Source: Mucilaginibacter myungsuensis (GTDB lineage Bacteria > Bacteroidota > Bacteroidia > Sphingobacteriales > Sphingobacteriaceae). From it: 64,000 bases of DNA. The stretch spans positions 186,001 through 250,000 of the forward strand of contig NZ_JADFFL010000005.1 of the NCBI RefSeq assembly GCF_015222005.1. Reading direction: 5' to 3'. The stretch's first letter is position 1, and the number at the start of each line of letters is the position of its first letter. Below are positions 8,088-16,500 of this stretch, in pieces. The notes under the pieces are model-generated. The model ran no database searches and was not told where the DNA came from. It worked only from the letters and a program-made list of their open reading frames with translations. The position numbers and the translations under genes are program-made.

Positions 8088-8109
8088 GCCGGGGGCGAAT
8101 GCCTCCGGC
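8088..8109 (+). terminator. Hairpin after the SDR gene
   Basis: GCCGGGGGC (8088-8096) pairs with GCCTCCGGC (8101-8109), with one G-T pair and a 4-base loop. It lies 43 bp after the SDR stop and is followed by TTACTTATT. Confidence 0.6.
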
Positions 8110-8145
8110 TTACTTATTCCTGTCATCCTATAAATTACATATCTT

Positions 8146-8973
8146 ATGTCACAGGCAAAAAACACTTCAGAGAACAGTTATCAGATCAGCACCGTCGGCA
8201 TCATCGGCACCGGTCAGATCGGCACCACATTAGCACGCTTGTCCGTACGAGCCGGGATCAATGTGGTTTTGAGCAATTCCCGCGGGCCGGAAAGCCTCCG
8301 GTCACTTATTGCAGAATTAGGTCCGCTGGCCAAAGCCGGCAGCATCAGCGAAGCGATCGAAGCAGCCGACATTGTGGTCGCAACGATCCCCTTGCCCAAT
8401 TACCAGTCACTACCAGCCGGTGAACTTGCCGGGAAGACGGTGATCGACACCATGAATTATTACCCAATAGGTTACAACATCGAAGATCTGGACAATAATA
8501 AATTCACTTCAAGTGAACTGGTACAGCAGCACCTGATCGGTGCAGAGGTCGTCAAGGCATTCAATAATATTCCGTATCCGCATATTGCCCTGCATGCAAG
8601 ACCTCAAAACGATCCCGGACGCACGACCATTCCGATCGCCGGCGATGATGAGGAAGCGAAGGGCGCTGTTGAGCAATTCATCAATACGATCGGTTATGAC
8701 ACCGTAGATGCCGGTCCCCTTGCAGAAAGCTGGCGTTTCGAGCCAATGACCCCGATCTATTACTGGCCATACGCACCGGTCGTTCCGGAAGGCACCCCTG
8801 ATGCAGAAGCCCGCAGGATCTATCAGACCACATTCGTTGACCCTTTGAGACCGGCTGCTGCGCAAACTTTGCTTAAAGAGACCGATCGCAAGGTCCCTGT
8901 AGGCGGCCGCCTGGATATACTTCCTCCGATCCATTTGAAGTTGTATGAAGAATTCACCAAAGGAAGATATTAA
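8146..8973 (+). CDS. NADP-binding reductase, F420/NADP-reductase-like (longer form)
   Basis: Protein of 275 residues with a Rossmann motif after a 15-residue lead (GIIGTGQIGTTLARL), then VVLSNSRGPESL, a signature of NADPH recognition by arginine and serine in this superfamily, VVATIPLPNY, VIDTMNYYP and VVKAFNNIPYPHI. The C-terminus is about 40 residues longer than that of the reductase at 5928. It follows the SDR gene by about 100 bp across a hairpin, has no composite operator and no obvious promoter, so I cannot say whether it is transcribed with the SDR. Function is a reductase of unknown substrate. Confidence 0.85.
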   Translation: MSQAKNTSENSYQISTVGIIGTGQIGTTLARLSVRAGINVVLSNSRGPESLRSLIAELGPLAKAGSISEAIEAADIVVATIPLPNYQSLPAGELAGKTVIDTMNYYPIGYNIEDLDNNKFTSSELVQQHLIGAEVVKAFNNIPYPHIALHARPQNDPGRTTIPIAGDDEEAKGAVEQFINTIGYDTVDAGPLAESWRFEPMTPIYYWPYAPVVPEGTPDAEARRIYQTTFVDPLRPAAAQTLLKETDRKVPVGGRLDILPPIHLKLYEEFTKGRY

Positions 8974-8992
8974 AAGCAAGGATACACGATCC

Positions 8993-9048
8993 GGCAAAGC
9001 ATTCCCGCAAAACGGCAAAATCAGACTTAGGGGCTTTCCTGAGATTTG
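8993..9048 (+). promoter_or_regulatory. Composite operator-promoter E
   Basis: GGCAA half-sites start at 8993 and 9014 (21 bp apart), with TTTG at 9045 (31 bp later). The SDR ATG is at 9071, 26 bp beyond, the same offset as copy C. Confidence 0.75.
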
Positions 9049-9070
9049 TCATAAATAACAAAAACATATT

Positions 9071-9871
9071 ATGGCACAAGAGAATGAATTAAAGAATGCC
9101 ACTACCGGAAAAGCCCTGGCTGGCAAAACAGCATTGGTTACCGGCGGTGCAAGAGGTATAGGAAGAGCTATTGTTGAACGATTTGCCGCCGAAGGCGCAA
9201 CCGTTGCATTTACATATAATGCAAGTAAATCAGCTGCTGACGAAGTTGTCGCAGCGATTGAGCAAGCCGGAGGAACAGCTATCGCACTAAAGGCAGATCT
9301 TGTTGATGCGGCAAGTATTCCGGCTTTATTTGAGCAACTGGATGCTGAACTGGCAAACTGGAACGGTAGCAAAAAACTGGATATCCTGGTGAACAATGCC
9401 GGCAATTCCGGCTGGGGCGGCTTGCCGGATGCTACACCCGACAGCTTTGACACGATGTTCGCGGTACATGCCCGTGCGCCATTTTTTATGATCCAGTCCG
9501 CACAGAGCCGTTTATCTGACGGTGGGCGCATCATTAACATTTCGTCAGGCCTAGCGACACGCCCGATGCCAATGGTTCCGATCTACTCTATGGCCAAAGC
9601 CGCTATCAATACCCTTACCCATGCATTGGCCATGGAACTTGGTAAACGCGGGATCACTGTCAATGCTGTTGCACCAGGCTGGACCAAAACGGACATGAAT
9701 GCTGCAGTACGGGAGAATGCAGATATGGTAAAATCTATTGAAGCCGATACCTCACTGGGCCGTTTCGGAGAAACTTCGGACATCGCAGATGTTGTTGCCT
9801 TCCTTGCCTCACATGAAGGCCGTTGGGTAACCGCACAAGTGATCGAAGCAAGCGGCGGCTACAGACTTTGA
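9071..9871 (+). CDS. Short-chain dehydrogenase/reductase (SDR), FabG-like
   Basis: Classical SDR of 266 residues. An 18-residue lead precedes TGGARGIGRAIVERF. NNAGNSGWGG follows at about 110-119, then catalytic serine in INISSGLA and YSMAK at about 172-176, VNAVAPGWTKTDMN after strand 6, and the C-terminal VIEASGGYRL. Downstream of operator E, hence probably in the same regulon as the MFS exporter and the first reductase. The substrate is unknown; a carbonyl compound is expected from the family. Confidence 0.92.
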   Translation: MAQENELKNATTGKALAGKTALVTGGARGIGRAIVERFAAEGATVAFTYNASKSAADEVVAAIEQAGGTAIALKADLVDAASIPALFEQLDAELANWNGSKKLDILVNNAGNSGWGGLPDATPDSFDTMFAVHARAPFFMIQSAQSRLSDGGRIINISSGLATRPMPMVPIYSMAKAAINTLTHALAMELGKRGITVNAVAPGWTKTDMNAAVRENADMVKSIEADTSLGRFGETSDIADVVAFLASHEGRWVTAQVIEASGGYRL

Positions 9872-9961
9872 TCTTTGAGAATACAAGGTCATTCTTTTCA
9901 AAAGATGCTTTACTAACCAATTGCATCCTGATGCCCCGGCTCAATTCGTCATCTGAGCGTT

Positions 9962-9991
9962 AAAGCCACCTGCGTAAAGCATGGTGGCTTT
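9962..9991 (+). terminator. Hairpin after the second SDR
   Basis: AAAGCCACC (9962-9970) and GGTGGCTTT (9983-9991) are perfectly complementary with a 12-base loop. It lies 90 bp after the SDR stop. Only three T follow the stem, so termination is likely but not certain. Confidence 0.5.
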
Positions 9992-10007
9992 GCCGTTAAC
10001 CGGCAAA
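9989..10007. promoter_or_regulatory. Inverted repeat TTTGCCG-N5-CGGCAAA before the TetR gene
   Basis: Perfect 7-bp inverted repeat with a 5-nt spacer, 62 bp upstream of the TetR start. Palindromes of this size are typical TetR operators. The arm CGGCAAA is also the half-site of the composite operators, here arranged head to head, so either regulator could bind. Confidence 0.5.
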
Positions 10008-10068
10008 AGGCTTTGCTTCAACGAAGCTACAGTTACTGTACTTAAATTAACTACCTAAACTATAATAA

Positions 10069-10710
10069 TTGATGAGAGATAAAGAGCAAACGAAAAGAAA
10101 ACTGATCAATGCTGTAGCCCAGGTTTTTAAAAATGAAGGATATGCGGGCTTAGGGGTCAATAAGATCGCCCGGCTGGCCGGCACCGATAAAAAACTAATT
10201 TATCGTTATTTCGGGACCTTTGAGGGGCTGGTGGAAGCCTATGTGGTCGAGACCGATTATTGGATGCGTTTTGCAGATCAACTGAATGAACTGCGGGTAC
10301 CGGAAGGTATGGAAGAGATGAAGCGTTTGCTGGGCTACATTCTCAAGAACCAATTTCTTTATTTTTATGAAGACAAGGAAATGCAACAGCTTATCTTTTG
10401 GGAACTGGCGGCCAAGAGCGACCTCATGCGGAGCATCCATCAAACCCGCGAGGTCAAAGGGCAGCAACTGCTGGAGATGACCGATCATTATCTGGAAAAA
10501 GGTAAAGTAAATTTCCGGGCGATCGCCGCCTTATTGGTCGGTGGCATTTATTACATGATCCTGCACACCCGGAACAATGGCAGTATGTTCTCTGATATCG
10601 ACCTGTCGAAGCCGGATGGCCGTCAGGACATATTGAACGCGATCGATGCGATCCTGGACATGACCTTTAAGCTATCGAACGGATCCACCGTTGATGATAT
10701 TGCCCAATAA
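10069..10710 (+). CDS. TetR/AcrR-family transcriptional regulator
   Basis: Protein of 213 residues. The N-terminal helix-turn-helix is typical: RKLINAVAQVFKNEGYAGLGVNKIARLAGTD with KLIYRYFGTFEGL, about residues 9-56. The C-terminal ligand-binding part is helical with a YYMILHTRN stretch. It is the last gene of the redox/efflux cluster and faces the mobile-element module. A palindrome that could be its operator lies just upstream. Targets and ligand are unknown. Confidence 0.92.
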   Translation: MMRDKEQTKRKLINAVAQVFKNEGYAGLGVNKIARLAGTDKKLIYRYFGTFEGLVEAYVVETDYWMRFADQLNELRVPEGMEEMKRLLGYILKNQFLYFYEDKEMQQLIFWELAAKSDLMRSIHQTREVKGQQLLEMTDHYLEKGKVNFRAIAALLVGGIYYMILHTRNNGSMFSDIDLSKPDGRQDILNAIDAILDMTFKLSNGSTVDDIAQ

Positions 10711-10767
10711 AGCGCCCCGTATTTTTGCCTCTGAACTCAAGCGTTAACAAAATTCGGGGCGTTCTCC

Positions 10768-10790
10768 CGGGCTCCGCATGGCGGAGCCCG
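10768..10790. terminator. Strong GC-rich hairpin between TetR gene and mobile module
   Basis: CGGGCTCCGC (10768-10777) pairs with GCGGAGCCCG (10781-10790) around the loop ATG. It is nested near a longer-range pair CGCCCCG (10712-10718) and CGGGGCG (10755-10761). It probably insulates the chromosomal cluster from the convergent module beginning at 10922, and is a place to look for an element boundary. Confidence 0.55.
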
Positions 10791-10921
10791 CCGGCATTTT
10801 CACGATCCCGGCAGGTTCCGCAAAGCTACGTCCTGAACTTGAGTGCTGTATGGCAGCCTTAAACGGCAGTTAAGCATCATGAGTGTTACGCTAAGTTTTT
10901 CAACTGTTACGCTCCCTGATC

Positions 10922-11221
10922 TTAAACCTTGATTTGATTATATCCCTCAACAGCCAGCAAGAAAAGCCCCGCCAAACCGCAAACATTCGCGACGAATAAG
11001 CAGAGCCTTTCCAACAAACCTACCGCCACCGCCTTGCCATAGCTCGAAAAATACTGCACCCCGCCAGATCCCCTGCGGTTGAACCGGCGCTTTCCGATCT
11101 GATAACGGATCAGCATGCATAGCGCCAATAAGAATAAACCGCAGGAGATTATATGATTTGATTGGGGATTTATATTAACCGAATAAGAGTTCAACGGCCG
11201 GTTTAAATTTCGGGTCGGCAT
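10922..11221 (-). CDS. Small two-helix membrane protein of mobile elements
   Basis: Ends at 10922. The frame has two hydrophobic segments (ISCGLFLLALCMLI and LCLFVANVCGLAGLFLLAVEG) separated by a basic, conserved-looking stretch RYQIGKRRFNRRGSGGVQYF. I recall similar small proteins in Bacteroidota conjugative elements, sometimes mislabelled as molybdenum transporter permease. That label should not be taken as function. The start is uncertain: the ATG at 11221 overlaps the upstream gene by 47 bp. A non-ATG start closer to 11170 is possible. Confidence 0.55.
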   Translation of the reverse strand: MPTRNLNRPLNSYSVNINPQSNHIISCGLFLLALCMLIRYQIGKRRFNRRGSGGVQYFSSYGKAVAVGLLERLCLFVANVCGLAGLFLLAVEGYNQIKV

Positions 11222-11549
11222 GTTTGCCCCGTTCGGTGTACTGCAACAACGCATGCACGGTAAACAAAGCCATAAACCCGCCGAATAACTGGTCAGCGAA
11301 GGCCGGCGCGCTTTTGCGCAGGTCTTTGGGATACTTGACCATCACCTTTTGCGTATCTCTGGCCAGTTCGATCCACATGCCTACACCGAACATGGGGTCT
11401 TTCCACTCCGCGGCGATGCGTTCCTGATCGCTCAAAACCGTTTCGGTCAATTCCTGAAGATACCCCAGAAATTGGGGTATCTCGTTGCTCAATAAGCTGT
11501 GCAAAAGCCTTGCTTTCTGCACATTGTTCAATATTTTCAATGGTTGCAT
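11175..11549 (-). CDS. Conserved hypothetical protein of mobile elements
   Basis: Protein of 124 residues, soluble and mostly helical by composition, with motif-like stretches LQELTETVLSDQERIAAEWKD and FADQLFGGFMALFTVHALLQY. No named domain recognised. It lies directly downstream (4 bp) of the DUF932 gene on the same strand and belongs to the SSB-DUF932 module seen in Bacteroidota integrative elements. A housekeeping role in element replication or establishment is inferred from position only. Confidence 0.7.
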   Translation of the reverse strand: MQPLKILNNVQKARLLHSLLSNEIPQFLGYLQELTETVLSDQERIAAEWKDPMFGVGMWIELARDTQKVMVKYPKDLRKSAPAFADQLFGGFMALFTVHALLQYTERGKHADPKFKPAVELLFG

Positions 11550-11553
11550 GAGG

Positions 11554-12630
11554 TTAGTTTTTAATAAGATTTAACGCATCTGCCCCCTGACGGGCAAAGT
11601 TCCCGCAAAGGTCAAAAGCGACCTGCGCGCGCTGTTTAGCGGTGCCATCCATAATGGATCTGAATTTGGCGTCACCATCCTTAAAGCTCCGCACATTCTG
11701 GTAGTAGCCCGTAATGGCATTGTAAGCGCCAAATAAAGTGCCTGCTGTAGTTTCCATCTGCTGGGTCGGGTTACCCATCGCGTAGGCAAAGGTATTGTCC
11801 ACGATGTTGGTATAAGCGGTCGATAGCTTGTCGGTCAAACCCAATTCGAGATTGGTCAGCACTTCCTTGTTCGGTGCCATAGCGACCTGTATCAGCTTTT
11901 TCACCTGCTTGTCGGTGATGCGCACGGTTGTCCAGTAATTGAACAACTCTTCCAGTTCCTGCGCCATGAGATCAGAAATACCCATGAGCGTATGCGCCTG
12001 CTTCAAACGGTCGTTCGCCGAAGCCGTGTGTCTGATCTTGATGCCGTTGGAATGGTTACGCATAGCTGCATTCAGCGTGTTGTTACACACGATCCGGGTC
12101 GGCGTAAAGGCTGCTGTGATGCTCCCAAAGCCGTCATGCGAAGTGGTCAGGAACAGGTATTGCTCGATCAGATCCGCTTTACCCACTTTGATGTATTCGG
12201 GCAGTTTAGCGGTAATGAATATGCGTTCACCCTTACCCAACGCTCCGGCGGTCTCATATTTGATCCCGCTGCCATCACCCACAATGGCATCAAAGAACTG
12301 GAAGGCATCCGCGTTCTGTACCACTGCGTAATCTTTGCCCACCACGCCCAAAACCGCATCGTTATCCGTGCGTACGGTCGCGTAAAAGTCAGGTACTTCG
12401 ACAGACGGATAAGCCAGATCGCTATCCACGTTGTCCAGCCCTAAAGGTGCGCCATTGGTGAACAGGGGCCGCTTCTCTACAAAATAATCCAAACCCGCGT
12501 ACCTGATCGCTTCGGCGCTGGTGGGGTGATCCTGTACGATCTGCCCCAATCCATGCCATGCCTTTTCCTTCACGCTAAAGAAGCTGTGTTGCTCTGTCTG
12601 CCCATTATAAAAAATGTTGTGTGCCATCAT
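11554..12630 (-). CDS. DUF932 (phage/plasmid-like, TIGR03299-type) protein
   Basis: Protein of 358 residues matching the DUF932 family by its typical beginning (AHNIFYNGQTEQHSFFSVKE, KAWHGLGQ) and by VVGKDYAVVQNADAFQFFD, TSHDGFGSITAAFTPTRIVCNNTLNAA. The family is common on plasmids, phages and conjugative elements and resembles proteins that may act on single-stranded or recombining DNA, but its biochemistry is not settled. It sits 35 bp downstream of ssb, which supports a DNA-processing or transfer-establishment role. Confidence 0.88.
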   Translation of the reverse strand: MMAHNIFYNGQTEQHSFFSVKEKAWHGLGQIVQDHPTSAEAIRYAGLDYFVEKRPLFTNGAPLGLDNVDSDLAYPSVEVPDFYATVRTDNDAVLGVVGKDYAVVQNADAFQFFDAIVGDGSGIKYETAGALGKGERIFITAKLPEYIKVGKADLIEQYLFLTTSHDGFGSITAAFTPTRIVCNNTLNAAMRNHSNGIKIRHTASANDRLKQAHTLMGISDLMAQELEELFNYWTTVRITDKQVKKLIQVAMAPNKEVLTNLELGLTDKLSTAYTNIVDNTFAYAMGNPTQQMETTAGTLFGAYNAITGYYQNVRSFKDGDAKFRSIMDGTAKQRAQVAFDLCGNFARQGADALNLIKN

Positions 12631-12665
12631 CTTAAAATTTAAATGTTACTGAATGTTGAATTGCT

Positions 12666-13028
12666 TTAAGCCGCTTGGTTCTTCCGGTTTCTTCTGTTCT
12701 TTGCCGTTGCCGGTTCTGCCTTACGGGATGCGCCCAATAAGGTGATCTCGTTGGTGTGAAAGTTCAGGCTCGCCATCGGCTCCCCGTCACGGCTCACCCA
12801 CGGTCTTGCGCTGATGTGCCCGAACAACTGCACCAATAAGCCTTTGGTCAGATAAGGCGCAACGGCATCCGAACGCCAATAAGCGCAATCAATAAATGTG
12901 GTGTCCTCTCTTTGCTCACCGCCCGACACATACCTGCGGTTCACCGCTACCCTGAAATTGGTTACTGTCCTGTCTCCCTCGACGTTCCTTACGGCAGCAT
13001 CTGCTACCAATCTTCCTGTAATTTCCAT
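12666..13028 (-). CDS. ssb: Single-stranded DNA-binding protein
   Basis: OB-fold SSB of 120 residues: MEITGRLVADAAVRNVEGDRTV, then FRVAVNRRY, FIDCAYWRSDAVAPYLTKGLLVQLFGHISARPW and a short basic tail (KNRRNRKNQAA). Chromosomal SSBs end in an acidic tip that recruits partners; this one ends in basic residues instead, typical of small element-encoded SSBs. First gene of the minus-strand module with DUF932. Protects transferred single strands during conjugation by inference. Confidence 0.92.
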   Translation of the reverse strand: MEITGRLVADAAVRNVEGDRTVTNFRVAVNRRYVSGGEQREDTTFIDCAYWRSDAVAPYLTKGLLVQLFGHISARPWVSRDGEPMASLNFHTNEITLLGASRKAEPATAKNRRNRKNQAA

Positions 13029-13494
13029 GACCTTTAAATTTTAGTCGTTTAAAAATTCGTTAATTAATGAATTGATCTGCTTTCCCCCTTTACCTGTGCG
13101 ACCCTCCCGGATAGCTATTTTTCAAAAGAAAAAACGGTAAAAAAGAAAGTCAAAAGAGCGGTCGTAAAGACGGAGCGGGAGAACTATAAGTCCCGGAGGG
13201 TGGCCGCAGCGCAGCGGAGGACATTATGCGTTCGTACGAAACGGCTGACCGAGATTGACGCCGCTTTTGTCCGTTTTCTTGGGAAAATAGCGTAAGTGGC
13301 TAATACTCGAAGCAGTCCATGAACGTGTCCGGCAAGTACGGAAAGTCCGTTCTTGTACCAAAGACCGTCGGCTTTTACAGCACAGCGAAAATGCCCGAAT
13401 ACTTTATGTTCATCTTATGAAATCGGTAAGTTTCGAGATGGAAAATCGTGTCGGATAAGAAAATATTTTAGGGAATTTGCCAATTTGTAATTAG
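13029..13494. other. Non-coding region rich in inverted repeats
   Basis: About 470 bp between divergent ssb and the sacsin-like gene. It contains ACCCTCC near 13091 with its complement GGAGGGT near 13195, the 10-bp palindrome TTCGTACGAA at 13231-13240, and hairpin CAAGTACGG (13333-13341) with CCGTTCTTG (13347-13355; one mismatch). The density of palindromes and the place next to ssb make it a candidate origin of transfer or replication, but I see no relaxase gene beside it. Confidence 0.45.
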
Positions 13495-13527
13495 TAGATT
13501 TGAGTTTCCTCAGTAGTGCTGAGGAAA
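13495..13527 (+). promoter_or_regulatory. Promoter element and hairpin of the sacsin-like operon
   Basis: TAGATTTG at 13495-13502 matches TAnnTTTG. Immediately after it, TTTCCTCAG (13505-13513) and CTGAGGAAA (13519-13527) form a perfect 9-bp hairpin around the loop TAGTG, which would sit at the very 5' end of the transcript, 28 bp before the chosen start. It may stabilise the RNA or bind a repressor. Confidence 0.5.
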
Positions 13528-13554
13528 GTATTAAATCCTCACCTTACTTCATTA

Positions 13555-16500
13555 ATGAAAAAAGAATTTATAGATGCTCTAGCTGTAAAGCGGTCGGTAT
13601 ATTTAGACGAAGAACAGTCGGAGATTATGGCCAACCTTCTGGATACTGTGTCCTCCGATATTTATTCTCAAAACATTCGCTTTGTATTTGAACTTATCCA
13701 AAATGCCGATGATGCAGGAAATGAAAGCGGAAACGAAGTGAGATTTGACTTTCTCGACGATGCCCTGATCGTTTCCCATAATGGCAATCCTTTTGAAGAG
13801 AAAGATATCAGTTCGCTGGCTAGTGCCGGTAAAAGTCAAAAAGAAGACGACCCCAATGCAACAGGATACAAGGGGATCGGATTTAAATCCGTTTTCGGCC
13901 GCTCAAAGCGAGTGTCCATTATTTCTGATGGTTATCGATTCCGTTTTGATAAACACGTTCATGGCAAACGCACGCCTTGGCAGATCGTTCCTGTCTGGAC
14001 CGAAGAGCGAGATCTATCTGCACCGATCACTTCGGTATTAAAAGATGAATACGCTGTAAGTACCGTCATCGAAATGAAGAACGCCAAAGACCTTCAGGCG
14101 GATCTCGATGAAGTTTTGGCGGACGGGCGTATCCTGCTTTTCCTGAGGAAAGTAAATAAAATCTCTGTTGCGCTTGGTGGAGAAATCAGTTGTGTTCTGG
14201 AAAAATCACTTATTGAAGAGCATTGTTCTTATAAGAAAATTGCTTTGAAGAAAGACGGCGAACCACTAAGTACCTGGTTAGTTCAAACATTTTCCAATAT
14301 CGCTGTGCCGGAAGCCCTACAACAAAAACTGGCAGAGGACGAGGATACCCCTCCCAAATTGAAGAAAGCTAAAAAAACGGAGCTTTCATTGGCGGTCAGT
14401 TTAGATGATCAACAAATTATGCCAGTTCAGCAGAGCCAAAGCCTGCTTTTTACCTATTTACCTACCAAGGTTTCGTCTTTTCAATTCCCGTTTCTCGTCA
14501 ATAGTAATTTTTTGACCAATGCACCGCGCGAAGCTTTACATGAAGACCATCTGTGGAACGAATGGTTAATGTATCTAACTGCCGAAAAATTGATCCTGTG
14601 GCTGGCCGCTTGGTCGAACACTGACTTTAAGTTTCAAATCCTAAAAATATTACCATCTGTGCAAGCAGGTAGCGCCGGCTTGAAAGGTCGTTTTAATAAC
14701 GAGTTGTTACGGCAGATAAGGGAAACGGCCTTTATACCTAACGCCGGTGTTAAACTTAAACGAACGTCTGAACTGATCGTCGATAAGACAGGATTATCTC
14801 GCCTTGAATTTATAGATAGGCAAGCATTTATAGATTTTATCAACCGTGAAAAAGGCACTGGATACGCGATCGATAGTTTTGTGCATGCAGATGTGAGCGA
14901 TGTTGATACATTGATCAATTATGGGGCGCTATCTTATGATATTGAACACCTACAAGATTTTTTCCTTTCCGAAGAATTTAAGAACAGTCACAAAACATCG
15001 GATAATGATAAACTTATCGAGTATTTTTTTGATAAGGCGAACGGATCTGAGGGTGATGAATGGCAAGAAAGACTTGCTAAAATCCCCTTTATTTTTTCGG
15101 CTGAAGGGAATTTGAAAGCACCTAAGGCCATTTGCTTTCCGGGTATAAGTTATCAAACGGAATTCGGAGACGGTGTGACTCTTATTCACGAAGAGGTATA
15201 CAAAGTTATTCAGGAAAAGCGGCCGGTAATACAATGGCTCGAAAGCCTTGGTGTCAAGGAGCCATCAGAAATGGCTTATATTGAGAACGAGATCATTGGA
15301 AATATAACCAATTGCTCTACACCTCAGAATCATTTACAACTGATCAGGTTTTTGTTTCGAAGGTTCAAAGATGGCGTCTTGACAAAAGATCATTTAGATC
15401 AGATGCAGGATATCAAGATCAAAACCACCAAAGTGAATTTGGAATCTGCCAAGTTGTGTTTTCTGTCTGATTTTTATCAGCCAGAATTAAGATTGGAAAC
15501 TGTAAACGATGCCTGTCATTTTGTGTCGCCGGAATATTGGCAACAAGGAGATCTCACCAGCGAATGGAAAACTTTCCTTATAAAATTGGGGGTGGCAGAG
15601 AAGATCGAGCAGACATGCATGAATTTAGATAGAGCAGAAGCCCGAACTAAATATAATGCATTCGTTAGTTTCTTTGATTCCAATAGCACTTTGAGGTATG
15701 TATCCCGGGCGGGTTGGGTACATTATAATACTATTACCAATTATAAATTACAGTCTTATAGTTTGCTGGAGTTTGCAACGGAATACGCCTTTTCAAAGGT
15801 TTTCTGGGACCAAATTTTCAAAACAAATTTTCGCCGACAGTCATCCGACGAAGGAGAAGCTAATTATTATGATACCCCGTATCTGAAGGATAATTTCTTT
15901 GAATGGTCCCTGGCGGAAATGGCGCTCATTCCGACCAGGATGAAAACCTGTGAAAAGGCTTCGGATGTTTTCATCAATGACCAGGAAATAATAGAAATTT
16001 CCGGTGCTTATTTACCCGTGTTAGATCATGAACGCCCTTTAAGCGATGACTGGAGAAAGTTATTGAAACTCAAAACCAGTTTGTCCCTGAGTGACTATTT
16101 ACACATTCTAGAGCAGATGGCGGTCGCTCATGACCGAACACCTATAACGCGCGCGGATCAACGTCGGCTCGGTTTGATCTACAATAAGTTGGGGGAAATG
16201 ATGCCTAACCTATCGCCGGAAAATGAAGTGCTTATCAAAGATTGGGCAACGAAGAATCGTTTACCTTCTACCAGTTTAAATTTCGAAAACGTCGATACGT
16301 TAAAATTAGTTAGCATAGCAAGCTTCAGCACCTCTACCGACACCTTGAAAGTCATGCTACTTCCCGAAAATTCGAGGCCTAATTTACCGGAATTTAAAAA
16401 GTTGATCGAATTGCTCGGTATACCAGAGATCAATAGTTATGTGCCAGATTTTGGAACGGAAGATCCAAAGCATAATGTTGCATTAAAGAATAAACTATTG

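Noticed and set aside
10922-11221. Molybdenum transporter permease label for the small membrane protein
   Set aside because: It has only two hydrophobic segments and no permease signature, so I describe it only as a small membrane protein.
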